Origin: VXNE01 sp965208745
GTDB taxonomy: Bacteria; Pseudomonadota; Gammaproteobacteria; Pseudomonadales; Azotimanducaceae
Assembly (NCBI GenBank): GCA_965208745.1
Contig: CBDBPN010000003.1
Coordinates: forward strand, 186,001-250,000
DNA: 64,000 bases
Reading direction: 5' to 3'
A model generated the notes under the pieces. That model searched no databases. It worked only from the letters and a program-made list of their open reading frames with translations, and was not told the origin of the DNA. Positions 14,782 through 22,860 of the stretch are shown piece by piece. Each line of letters begins with the position of its first letter. The first letter of the stretch is position 1. The position numbers were made by a program, and so were the translations under genes.

Positions 14782-16110
14782 TCAGCCCGCCGGCCGGCCG
14801 ATGGCGAAGTGATCGAACCCCATCTCCCGGAGCAGGGCGGGATCGTAGAGGTTGCGTCCGTCGAAGATCGCGGGCCTCCTCAGGGACCGCCGGATCGCCT
14901 CGAAGTCCGGGCTCCAGAACTCCGCCCACTCCGTGACCACCACCAGCGCGTCGGCGCCTTCGAGGGCCTCGTCCCGGCTGTCGCAGAGGACCAGGTCGTC
15001 GCGCGTCCCGTAGATTTCGCGCGCCGCGTCCCGGGCGGCGGGGTCGTAGGCGCGCACGGTGGCCCCCGCGTGCCACAGCCGTTCCATCAGGATCCGGCTC
15101 GGCGCTTCGCGCATGTCGTCGGTGTTGGGCTTGAAGGCGAGGCCCCAGAAGGCGAGGGTGCGCCCGGCAAGGCCGTCCTCGAAGTACGCCTGCATCTTGT
15201 CGAACAGCAGCGTCTTCTGGCGCGCGTTCACGGCCTCGACGCCGAGCAGCACGTCCACGTCGCAGCCGGCCTGTTCGGCCGTACGGATGAGCGCCCGGAG
15301 GTCCTTCGGGAAGCAGGAGCCGCCGTAGCCGATGCCGGGATAGATGAAGCTCGGCCCGATGCGCGGGTCGGAACCGATGCCGCGCCGCACCGACTCGATG
15401 TCCGCGCCGAGGCGCTCGGCCAGGTTCGCGAGTTCGTTCATGAGGCTGATGCGCGTCGCGAGCATCGCGTTCGCCGCGTACTTCGTGAGTTCGGCCGAAC
15501 GGACGTCCATGTGCACGACCTTGTCGCGATTCCGGTTGAACGGCGCGTAGAGGCGCTCGAGGCTCCGGGCCGCCGACGCGCTGTCGCTGCCGATGACGAT
15601 GCGGTCGGGCTTCATGAAGTCGGCGACCGCGGCGCCTTCCTTGAGGAATTCCGGATTGGAGACGACATCGAAATCCACGGGCACCCCGCGCTCCTCGAGG
15701 ACGGCCGCGATCCGTTCGCGAACGCGCCCGGCGCCGCCAACCGGGACGGTGGACTTGTCGACGACGATCCTGGGCGTGTCCATGTGCCGGCCGATGGAGG
15801 TGGCGACATCCAGCACGTGCCCGAGGTCCGCCGAGCCGTCCTCGTCGGGCGGGGTGGCCACGGCGATGAAGAGGAATTCCCCATGGCCCACGCCGGCCGC
15901 GGCGTCCGTCGTGAAGGTCAGCCGGCCCGTCTCGCGCCCGTGCTCCAGCAGCTCCGCGAGGCCGGGCTCGTGGATCGGCACGACGCCGCGCTCGAGGTCC
16001 ACGACGCGGTCCGCGTTGACGTCCACGCAGACGACCCGGTTGCCCCGTTCCGCGAAACACGCGCCGGTGACGAGCCCCACGTAGCCGGCTCCGAACACGG
16101 TGAGATTCAT
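14782..16110 (-). CDS. ugd: UDP-glucose 6-dehydrogenase
   Basis: A 442-residue enzyme oxidising UDP-glucose twice to UDP-glucuronate with NAD+. It begins MNLTVFGAGYVGLVTGACFAE, the Rossmann motif. NPEFLKEGAAVADFMKPDRIVIG and the catalytic cysteine in GYGGSCFPKDLRAL (~260) identify UGD. The C-terminal domain shows LAFWGLAFKPNTDDMREAPS. The length is normal. It is first in a two-gene unit with galE, and its start is divergent from glutathione reductase across a ~130-bp gap. Together the two genes convert UDP-glucose to UDP-galactose and UDP-glucuronate. Confidence 0.96.
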   Translation of the reverse strand: MNLTVFGAGYVGLVTGACFAERGNRVVCVDVNADRVVDLERGVVPIHEPGLAELLEHGRETGRLTFTTDAAAGVGHGEFLFIAVATPPDEDGSADLGHVLDVATSIGRHMDTPRIVVDKSTVPVGGAGRVRERIAAVLEERGVPVDFDVVSNPEFLKEGAAVADFMKPDRIVIGSDSASAARSLERLYAPFNRNRDKVVHMDVRSAELTKYAANAMLATRISLMNELANLAERLGADIESVRRGIGSDPRIGPSFIYPGIGYGGSCFPKDLRALIRTAEQAGCDVDVLLGVEAVNARQKTLLFDKMQAYFEDGLAGRTLAFWGLAFKPNTDDMREAPSRILMERLWHAGATVRAYDPAARDAAREIYGTRDDLVLCDSRDEALEGADALVVVTEWAEFWSPDFEAIRRSLRRPAIFDGRNLYDPALLREMGFDHFAIGRPAG

Positions 16111-16244
16111 GGCTGCCCCCAGGGAACGTCGGCGCCATCCCGACGGTCAGCGGCGGCCGAAGGTTCGCGGTTTACCGCCCGGTTTGCAATACTCCGCGCG
16201 CCTTCGGCACGTCGCCGCCGGCAGCGTACGACCACCAGGAACGA

Positions 16245-17594
16245 ATGCGATTCGACTACGACCTCTTCGTCATCGGCGCAGGCTCCGGGGGCACCCGGGC
16301 GGCGCGCATGTCGGCCGGCCTCGGCGCGCGCGTCGCCGTGGCCGAGGAGCGCTATCTCGGCGGCACCTGCGTCAACGTCGGATGCGTGCCGAAGAAGCTC
16401 TTCGTCTACGGCTCCCACTACGCGGAGGACTTCGAGGACGGCGCCGCGTACGGCTGGACCAGCGCCCCGCCGACCTTCGACTGGCCGGCGCTGCGGGACA
16501 ACAAGACCCGCGAGATCGAGCGCCTCAACGGCATCTACCGGAACCTGCTCGAAAGCGCCGGCGCGGAGGTCATCGACGCGCGCGCGGAACTGACCGGACC
16601 CCACAGCATCGCGGTCGACGGCCAGACGGTGACGGCGGAGCACGTGCTGGTCGCCACGGGGAGCTGGCCGGGCGTGCCGCCGATACCCGGAGCGGAGCAC
16701 GCGATCACCTCGAACGAGGCCTTCTACCTCGAGCGGTTTCCGGAGCGCGTCGCGATCGTCGGCGGCGGGTACATCGCCGTCGAGTTCGCCGGCATCTTCC
16801 GGGGACTCGGGGCGGAGACGACGCTCCTCTATCGGGGACCGCTCTTCCTGCGGGGCTTCGACGGCGGTGTCCGGCAATTCGTGGCGGACGAACTGCGGCA
16901 CAAGGACGTCGAGCTCCGCTTCGACACGGGAGTGACCGCGATCGAGCAACATGGTGACGCCTTCGTCGTGCGGACCGCGTCCGGCGAGGCCATGGAGGTG
17001 GACCTCGTCATGTACGCCACGGGACGCGCGCCGAACAGCGCCGGCCTCGGCCTCGAGCACGCCGGCGTCAACCGTACGGAGTCCGGGGCGGTCCCGGTCG
17101 ACACCGGGTATCGGACGAACGTGCCACACATCTTCGCCATCGGCGACGTCACCGGAGGCGTGCAGCTCACGCCGGTCGCGATCGCCGAGGGGATGTGCAT
17201 TGCCTACAACCTGTTCGGGGGAGAGCGGCGGACGGTGGACTACGAGAGCGTGGCCACCGCGGTCTTCTGCCAGCCCAACATCGGCACGGTCGGCCCGACG
17301 GAGGAGCGCGCCCGCGAGCGCTTTCCGGCCCTCCAGGTGTTCGAGTCCACGTTCCGGCCCATGAAACACACGCTCACGGGCCGCGAGGAGCGCACGATGA
17401 TGAAGCTTCTCGTGGACGGCGACACCGACCGGGTCGTGGCCGCGCACATGGTCGGACCGGAGGCGGGCGAGATCGTGCAGGGCCTGTCCGTCGCGATCAA
17501 CGCCGGCGCCACCAAGGCGGACTTCGACCGGACCATCGGCATCCACCCGACGGCGGCGGAGGAGTTCGTCACGATGCGGGAGGCGGTTCGATGA
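16245..17594 (+). CDS. gor: Glutathione-disulfide reductase
   Basis: A 449-residue FAD enzyme reducing glutathione disulfide with NADPH. It has the FAD motif GAGSGGTRAARMSAGLGARVAV near the N-terminus and the redox disulfide GGTCVNVGCVPKK (~40-52). The NAD(P) motif is VGGGYIAVEFAGIFRGLG and the second FAD motif is IFAIGDVTG. The C-terminal HPTAAEEF carries the catalytic His-Glu pair. The serine/glycine after GAGSGG and the R-x-A pattern fit glutathione reductases rather than lipoamide dehydrogenase. An AGGA site lies 5 nt before the ATG. It overlaps the downstream phosphatase by ATGA. Confidence 0.93.
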   Translation: MRFDYDLFVIGAGSGGTRAARMSAGLGARVAVAEERYLGGTCVNVGCVPKKLFVYGSHYAEDFEDGAAYGWTSAPPTFDWPALRDNKTREIERLNGIYRNLLESAGAEVIDARAELTGPHSIAVDGQTVTAEHVLVATGSWPGVPPIPGAEHAITSNEAFYLERFPERVAIVGGGYIAVEFAGIFRGLGAETTLLYRGPLFLRGFDGGVRQFVADELRHKDVELRFDTGVTAIEQHGDAFVVRTASGEAMEVDLVMYATGRAPNSAGLGLEHAGVNRTESGAVPVDTGYRTNVPHIFAIGDVTGGVQLTPVAIAEGMCIAYNLFGGERRTVDYESVATAVFCQPNIGTVGPTEERARERFPALQVFESTFRPMKHTLTGREERTMMKLLVDGDTDRVVAAHMVGPEAGEIVQGLSVAINAGATKADFDRTIGIHPTAAEEFVTMREAVR

Positions 17595-18979
17595 AGTGCC
17601 GGCGTCTTCGCGCGGCCACGTGTGGCGCGGTGCTGGGTGCTTTCGCGGCCACGGCGGAGTCCCCGCGCAACGCCATCCTGTTCATGGGCGACGGGATGGG
17701 CGTCTCGACTGTCACGGCCGCGCGCATCCTCGAGGGACAGCAACTCGGCGGACCCGGCGAAGAGCACTACCTGTCGTTCGAACGGTTCGACCACGTGGCC
17801 CTCGTGAAGACCTACAACACCGACGCACAGGTGTCCGACTCCGCCGGCACGATGTCGGCCATCGTCACGGGGGTCAAGACCCGCATGGGCGTGCTGAGCG
17901 TCGGTCCGGAACTGGCCCGCGGCGACTGCGCGGGGACCGCCGCCGCGGCGCTGCCGACGCTGGCGGAGGAGGCCGAGGCGGCGGGGATGCGGACCGGCAT
18001 CGTCACGACGACCACCGTGACCCACGCGACGCCGGCCGCCCTGTACGCCCACGTCTCGGACCGCGACTGGGAATCGGACGCGGGCCTGCCGGCCACCCAC
18101 GACGGGACCTGTATCGACATCGCGCGCCAGCTCGTCGAGTTCCCGTTCGGCGACGGCATCGACGTGGTGCTGGGCGGCGGCAGGGGAGCCTTCCTGCCTG
18201 CGGACGTGGCGGACCCCGAGTACGCGTGGCGCACCGGCAGCCGGCGGGACGGACGTCATCTCGTCGATGAATGGCTCGCGGGAGGGCAGGGCCGCCAGTA
18301 CGTCTGGAACGACGCGCAGTTACGCGCCGCGAACGCGGATGGCCAGTTGCTCGGCCTGTTCGCGCACTCCCACATGGCCTGGGAGAGAGACCGCGAAGGG
18401 GACGTGGCCGGCGAGCCGTCCCTCGCCGCGATGACCCGGGTGGCCATCGAGCGGCTCTCCGGCGGGTCGCGGGGCTACTTCCTGATGGTGGAGGGCGGCC
18501 GCATCGACCACGCGCATCACGCCGGCAACGCATACCGGGCGCTCACGGACACGATCGCCTTCGCGGCGGCCGTACGGACCGCGGTCGAGACCACGGACCC
18601 GGCATCCACGCTGATCCTCGTGACCGCGGATCACAGCCACACCCTCACCATCAGCGGCTACTCGGACCGCGGCAATCCCATCCTGGGTCACGCGGCAGCG
18701 GGAGGCACGCCCCTGACCGACGCCCGGCAGCGGCCCTACACCACGCTGAGCTACGCGAACGGCCCTGGGTTCAGGTCCGTGGACGCCGTGGACGAGGATC
18801 CGCTTGCCCCCGACTACAAGCAGCCCGCCACGTGGCCCCTGGCGGCGGAGACCCACGCCGGCGAGGACGTCGCCGCGTACGCGACCGGGCCCGGAGCGGA
18901 CCGCCTGCGGGGCGTGATGGACCAGCAGGAACTGCACGGCGTGCTGCGCGAGGCGCTGCGGCTCGCCGGAAATCGATGA
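17591..18979 (+). CDS. phoA: Alkaline phosphatase, exported
   Basis: A 462-residue phosphatase with an N-terminal signal peptide (MKCRRLRAATCGAVLGAFAATAES). Metal and active-site motifs are visible: the first Asp in ILFMGDGMG, the phosphorylated serine in VSDSAGTMSAIVTGVKT (~residue 80-96), VTHATPAALYAH, the distal EGGRIDHAHH and the final VTADHSHTL. It therefore hydrolyses phosphomonoesters in the periplasm. Its ATG overlaps the gor stop by ATGA, so it is translated with glutathione reductase, an unexplained pairing. No Pho box was recognised, and it has no promoter of its own in the overlap. Confidence 0.92.
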   Translation: MKCRRLRAATCGAVLGAFAATAESPRNAILFMGDGMGVSTVTAARILEGQQLGGPGEEHYLSFERFDHVALVKTYNTDAQVSDSAGTMSAIVTGVKTRMGVLSVGPELARGDCAGTAAAALPTLAEEAEAAGMRTGIVTTTTVTHATPAALYAHVSDRDWESDAGLPATHDGTCIDIARQLVEFPFGDGIDVVLGGGRGAFLPADVADPEYAWRTGSRRDGRHLVDEWLAGGQGRQYVWNDAQLRAANADGQLLGLFAHSHMAWERDREGDVAGEPSLAAMTRVAIERLSGGSRGYFLMVEGGRIDHAHHAGNAYRALTDTIAFAAAVRTAVETTDPASTLILVTADHSHTLTISGYSDRGNPILGHAAAGGTPLTDARQRPYTTLSYANGPGFRSVDAVDEDPLAPDYKQPATWPLAAETHAGEDVAAYATGPGADRLRGVMDQQELHGVLREALRLAGNR

Positions 18980-19016
18980 TGGTATAGTCGCCGCGCAATC
19001 GGCACGGGAGGGCGCA

Positions 19017-19574
19017 ATGTCGCTTCGCATCACCTTCGATCTCGAGGAGAAGGACCTCGCGTACTTCCGCACCGCCATGAAACGCGCCCAGGAAAGCGCC
19101 AAGAGCGCCGCCCCGGACGACGTCATCGGCCGCGCGGAAGCGATGATCGAAGTGGTGCAGGGCGGGAACGTGCCGAACTTCGTCTCGCAGCGCATCGGAC
19201 GCGTCGCGAGCCTGGTCGACATGCTGCGCGACAGCGAGTGGAAACTGCCGGTCCAGGAACGCCGGAACGTCCTGTCCGCGCTGTCCTATTTCGCCAACCC
19301 CGAAGACATCATCCACGACAGCGTGCCGGTGCTCGGCTACCTCGACGACGCGATCATGATCGAACTCATCGTCCGGGAGCTGAAGCCCGAGATCGACGCC
19401 TTCGAGGACTTCCGCCGCTACCAACGCGAAGAAGCGTCGCGCAACCGGGACCCGAACGTCACGCGCGACCAGTGGCTGACGCAGAAGCGCCGCGAACTGC
19501 ACCAGCGCATGCGGCGGCGCCGCCAGACCCGGGTCTCCAAGGCTCCGAGCCGGACGCGCATCCGGCTGTTCTGA
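19017..19574 (+). CDS. DUF1232 (YkvA-like) protein
   Basis: A 185-residue protein. The C-terminal half has the DUF1232 motif, LSYFANPEDIIHDSVPVLGYLDDAIMIELIVRELKPEIDAFEDF, with the P-x-D-I and GYLDDA pattern that defines the family. The N-terminal half is helical and highly charged, and the last ~30 residues are very basic. Despite two hydrophobic stretches it has no clear transmembrane helix. Function unknown. A GGGAGG site precedes the ATG at 19017, and a TATAGT hexamer at about 18982 may be the -10 of its promoter. Confidence 0.8.
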   Translation: MSLRITFDLEEKDLAYFRTAMKRAQESAKSAAPDDVIGRAEAMIEVVQGGNVPNFVSQRIGRVASLVDMLRDSEWKLPVQERRNVLSALSYFANPEDIIHDSVPVLGYLDDAIMIELIVRELKPEIDAFEDFRRYQREEASRNRDPNVTRDQWLTQKRRELHQRMRRRRQTRVSKAPSRTRIRLF

Positions 19575-19604
19575 CCGCCGACCCGGGCGACCGCAGGGTT
19601 GCCC

Positions 19605-20909
19605 CTACGCGAACCGCTTCTCCATTTCCCGGCGCGCCCGGACCGCCTCGACAGTCGGGTCGCATTCGACGTCGTCCCAGCCGACGATCTCTCCCGCGCT
19701 GATGTCCCGCCGGCACGTCACGCCGTGTGCCAACCCGATCGGCAACGCGCCGCGCTCGAGTGACTTCGGCGCCGGCAGGAGCTTGCCGTAGACGGTGAAC
19801 CCGCCCTCGCCGTCGAGCGACTCCCCCGCGGCGATGTCCCGCTTCGCGGTCGCGACGGCATCGCCGACGAAGTCCCGCGCCACGCCCGTCGGGCGGCTGG
19901 CCAGGCCGGCGGAGAGGACCGACACGCCGACCTCCAGCCCGATCAGGTGGAACGGCTTGTACATCGCGGAGTAGCGTCCGGAGCTGTCGGTGTTCATGCC
20001 GTACTCCCGGAAGCACGCCGCCGCGTAGTCGTTGGGAGCTTCGATCACGACATACACGCCCCAGCGCAGGTCGTTCGGCACCGGACGGCCGTCCCGCTCG
20101 AGAGACGAAACGACCTCGACCTGACCCCTGTGATGCAACTGTCCCCCGACCGCCGCCGGCCGCAGCACGTGCGCGAGGTCGTCCCGGCCGCAGGGCGGGA
20201 AGCGCAGGCCGTCGGGCGGCGGCGTGAGACCGGTCGCATTCGCGATCGCGGCCATCTCGGTGGCGGACTTGGTGCCGTCAAGGAACGAGTTGAACATCCG
20301 GCTGTTCATGCCGGCGGCCCGAGCCTGCTCCGCCGTGAGTCCGTAGTGCTCCCAGACGGTGTCCGGCGTCGAGCCGTGGTAGGAGGGCAGGTACTTGGTC
20401 CCCTTGCCGGCGGCCACCACCTCGAAACCGCTGACGCGGGCCCATTCGACCATCTCGCAGGTCAGGGCGGGCTGGTCGCCGTAGGCCATCGTGTAGACGA
20501 CGCCGGCGTCGCGGGCCTCGGCCGCGAGAAGCGGCCCGGCGAGCACGTCGGCCTCCACGTTCACCATTACCGCATGGCGGCCCGCCGCGAAGGCGGCGCG
20601 TGCATGCGCGATGCCCGCCGTGGGGCTGCCGGTCGCCTCGACCATGACATCGACATCGTCGGCAGCGACCGCCGCGACAGCATCGTCGGTGAAGCGCGTC
20701 CGGGCGAGGAGGGCGTCGCTCCACCCTACGGTACGGCACGCCGCTCGGGCTCGCTCCGGATCCAGATCCGCGATCACGGACACCTCGAGCCCCTCCGTCG
20801 TGGGGACCTGGCTCAGGAACATCGACCCGAACTTGCCGGCGCCCACGAGCGCGACGCGCACCGGCCGGGACGAAGCGGCCCGCTCGCGGAGCTGCTCGTG
20901 GAGGTACAC
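19605..20909 (-). CDS. NAD(P)-dependent dehydrogenase with C-terminal SAF domain
   Basis: A 434-residue protein read from GTG at 20909, 8 nt after the preceding stop. A Rossmann motif VRVALVGAGKFGSMFLSQ starts near residue 16 and is followed by VMVEATGSPTAGIAHARAAF and a homoserine-dehydrogenase-like catalytic part. The last ~70 residues (TAKRDIAAGESLDGEGG, then VTCRRDISAGEIVGWDDVE) form a SAF domain, the fold of antifreeze proteins and the start of FlgA. Homoserine-dehydrogenase-like/SAF proteins are common in catabolic clusters of proteobacteria and their substrates are mostly unknown. It is the last gene of a ridA-phyH operon. Confidence 0.82.
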   Translation of the reverse strand: MYLHEQLRERAASSRPVRVALVGAGKFGSMFLSQVPTTEGLEVSVIADLDPERARAACRTVGWSDALLARTRFTDDAVAAVAADDVDVMVEATGSPTAGIAHARAAFAAGRHAVMVNVEADVLAGPLLAAEARDAGVVYTMAYGDQPALTCEMVEWARVSGFEVVAAGKGTKYLPSYHGSTPDTVWEHYGLTAEQARAAGMNSRMFNSFLDGTKSATEMAAIANATGLTPPPDGLRFPPCGRDDLAHVLRPAAVGGQLHHRGQVEVVSSLERDGRPVPNDLRWGVYVVIEAPNDYAAACFREYGMNTDSSGRYSAMYKPFHLIGLEVGVSVLSAGLASRPTGVARDFVGDAVATAKRDIAAGESLDGEGGFTVYGKLLPAPKSLERGALPIGLAHGVTCRRDISAGEIVGWDDVECDPTVEAVRARREMEKRFA

Positions 20910-20917
20910 GGCGCCCT

Positions 20918-21712
20918 TCAGGCGACCGCTTCGGAGACCGCGAGTTCGGCGATGCAGTCGTCCGCAAGAGGCTCGATGGGGCGGAAGTCGCGGTGGGCGA
21001 CCCACTCCGGACGCTTGAAACGCCGGATGTGGTTGTCCACGTGGCAGAGGGAGAGATACACGATGCTGCGGTGCATGGGACTGATGTTCGGGGCGCTCGC
21101 GTGCACGAGGGTGGAGGCGAAGACGATCATCGCTCCGGCCGACCCCGTCGGCGCCACGCACCCGCCCTGTTCCGCGAGCCGGGTGACCGTGGCGCGGTCG
21201 AGCGTCCACAACGGGTAACTCGTCGTGTCGAGGTCGTGCCCAGCCTTGAACACACCCTCCTTGTGGCTCCGCGGCAGCAGGATCAGGGGACCGTTGGCGG
21301 CCGTCACCTCGTCCAGGAACACCGCGATGTTCATCGCCCGCGGCTCCGGCATCTCGTCGTCGCGGTGCCAGGTGCCGAAGTCCTGGTGCCATTGCCAGAT
21401 GTCGCCGTCGAACGCCGCCTTGGCGTTGACCTTGTACTGGTGCATGTACACCGGCCCGTCCACGAGTTGCATGACCGGTTCGATGAGGCGGGGATGGCGC
21501 CCGAGGCGGCGGAACGCCTCGTGATACGTGTGTGCCGCGAACGCGGTGCGCGCGACGCCGCTCGTTTCGCGCCACACCTCCTCGCGCTCCATGGCGTAGA
21601 CCTCGTCGGCGGCCCGGCGCAGCACCGCGACCTCGTCCGCCGAGAAGCACTCGGGCCAGAACAGGTAGCCCTCCTCGTCGAACCGTGCGAGTTCTGCCGG
21701 AGTGAGCTTCAT
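20918..21712 (-). CDS. Phytanoyl-CoA dioxygenase (PhyH)-family protein
   Basis: A 264-residue Fe(II)/2-oxoglutarate-dependent oxygenase. It opens LTPAELARFDEEGYLFWPECFS, typical for PhyH. Iron ligands are the H and D of QWHQDFGTWHRDD (~residue 108) and a distal H in STLVHASAPNISPMHRSI (~205). The following arginine binds 2-oxoglutarate. RAMNIAVFLDEVTAANGPL and LLPRSH are conserved family strands resembling ectoine hydroxylase. The substrate is unknown. It lies between ridA and a SAF-domain dehydrogenase with gaps of about 15 and 8 nt, so the three are one transcript. Confidence 0.9.
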   Translation of the reverse strand: MKLTPAELARFDEEGYLFWPECFSADEVAVLRRAADEVYAMEREEVWRETSGVARTAFAAHTYHEAFRRLGRHPRLIEPVMQLVDGPVYMHQYKVNAKAAFDGDIWQWHQDFGTWHRDDEMPEPRAMNIAVFLDEVTAANGPLILLPRSHKEGVFKAGHDLDTTSYPLWTLDRATVTRLAEQGGCVAPTGSAGAMIVFASTLVHASAPNISPMHRSIVYLSLCHVDNHIRRFKRPEWVAHRDFRPIEPLADDCIAELAVSEAVA

Positions 21713-21727
21713 GACGCGCGTCCCACT

Positions 21728-22132
21728 CTACTCCGTTCCCGGTATACCCGCGACCGCCTCGACCTCGATCAGCAGTTCCGGGGCAACCAGCTTCGACACC
21801 TCGACCAGCGTGCTCGCGGGCCGCGCGTCCCCGAAGAACTCGGCGCGCACCGGGTTGATCCGGGCGCGGTCCTCGACGTTCCGCAGGTACACCGTCACCT
21901 TGAGCACGTCGGCGAAGCTCGCGCCCTCGGCCTCGAGGATGCGTTTCATGTTGTCGAATGTCGCCCTGGCCTGGGCCGCGACATCCCCCCGGCCGACCAC
22001 GCGCCCTTGCGCGTCCACCCCCACCATTCCGGAAATGAACAGCAGGTTCCCGAAGCGCACGGCATCGGTGTAGTGGCTGATCGGCTCGCACAGGTTCGGG
22101 AGGCGGATCTCTTTTCGCTTCGAGTCGGCCAT
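21728..22132 (-). CDS. ridA: RidA-family enamine/imine deaminase
   Basis: A 134-residue trimeric RidA/YjgF fold protein. Family marks are VRFGNLLFISGMVGVDAQGRVV, QARATFDNMKRILEAEGASFADVLKVTVYL, and ARPASTLVEVSKLVAPELLIEVEAVA. The last has the RPAxT-V pattern and IEVEA in place of the arginine-containing IEIEAIA. The catalytic arginine expected near position 105 is in the DARPAST segment. The ATG at 22132 has GAGGAG five bases upstream. It leads the operon and would hydrolyse reactive enamines or imines formed by the pathway enzymes behind it. Confidence 0.9.
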   Translation of the reverse strand: MADSKRKEIRLPNLCEPISHYTDAVRFGNLLFISGMVGVDAQGRVVGRGDVAAQARATFDNMKRILEAEGASFADVLKVTVYLRNVEDRARINPVRAEFFGDARPASTLVEVSKLVAPELLIEVEAVAGIPGTE

Positions 22133-22190
22133 GGGCTCTCCTCGCGTAGGCCGGTTAGGCTGTGGCCTCAGGCAGCAGCAGGAAGGAACC

Positions 22191-22826
22191 ATGTCCGAAC
22201 CGACAACAACCGAACAGATCGCTGAAGCCGAATGGCGCCTGAAAGGCTACTGGACGAAGCTCCGGGTGCCGGTAAAGGTGCGGAACGGTTGGAGCGACAT
22301 CGACGTGTTGGCCTACGCGCCCGAATCCAAGCACCTCGTGATTGCGGAGGTCAAGGCGCAATACGGAAAGAACGTGGTCTTCGGCGGCCCGGCGTCCCAC
22401 TACTGGACTGAGTTCACGGCGAGATTGCCGCACTATTGTCGCGATGGCGAGATATTCGGCAGCTTCCGCAAGTCGGTGAAGCGTCTCACGGTTCAACTGG
22501 TGTCCAACTGGGTCTCGACGCTCCACAAGCCGGACGTAGTCGCTCGCGCCAGAAAAGACGCCGTGGCAGCCGTCGACTTCCGAAACGTGGAGGTGATGCT
22601 CGACTCGCACATCGAAGTCCTCGCCAGACTGCTGATGCAGGAACGCGATGCCGAAGTCGGACGCAGGTACGGCCATCCAGTCCTCGACGTGGTTCGGGAA
22701 GTGAATCGCTACTTGCATCCAAGCGTAAGACACGCGGGCCGTAGCGGGTCAAGCATCGACAAAACCAAGGCAAGTGCCATCCAGCCGTTGCTACAGGCGC
22801 TCGGGGTGGAGTCCTCGGGCGGGTAG
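22191..22826 (+). CDS. Hypothetical protein with restriction-endonuclease-like motif
   Basis: A 211-residue protein of no recognised family. The segment WTKLRVPVKVRNGWSDIDVLAYAPESKHLVIAEVKAQYG (~residues 23-60) has the D-x-D ... E-V-K spacing of PD-(D/E)XK nucleases that act in restriction or repair. The remainder is helical and without known motifs. An AGGAAGGAACC site precedes the ATG. It stands alone, divergent from ridA, and convergent with sppA. The nuclease idea rests only on the D/E/K pattern. Confidence 0.6.
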   Translation: MSEPTTTEQIAEAEWRLKGYWTKLRVPVKVRNGWSDIDVLAYAPESKHLVIAEVKAQYGKNVVFGGPASHYWTEFTARLPHYCRDGEIFGSFRKSVKRLTVQLVSNWVSTLHKPDVVARARKDAVAAVDFRNVEVMLDSHIEVLARLLMQERDAEVGRRYGHPVLDVVREVNRYLHPSVRHAGRSGSSIDKTKASAIQPLLQALGVESSGG

Positions 22827-22860
22827 CGCCAAGGCGGTCCTCGGCGTGCCGTTCCGAGGA

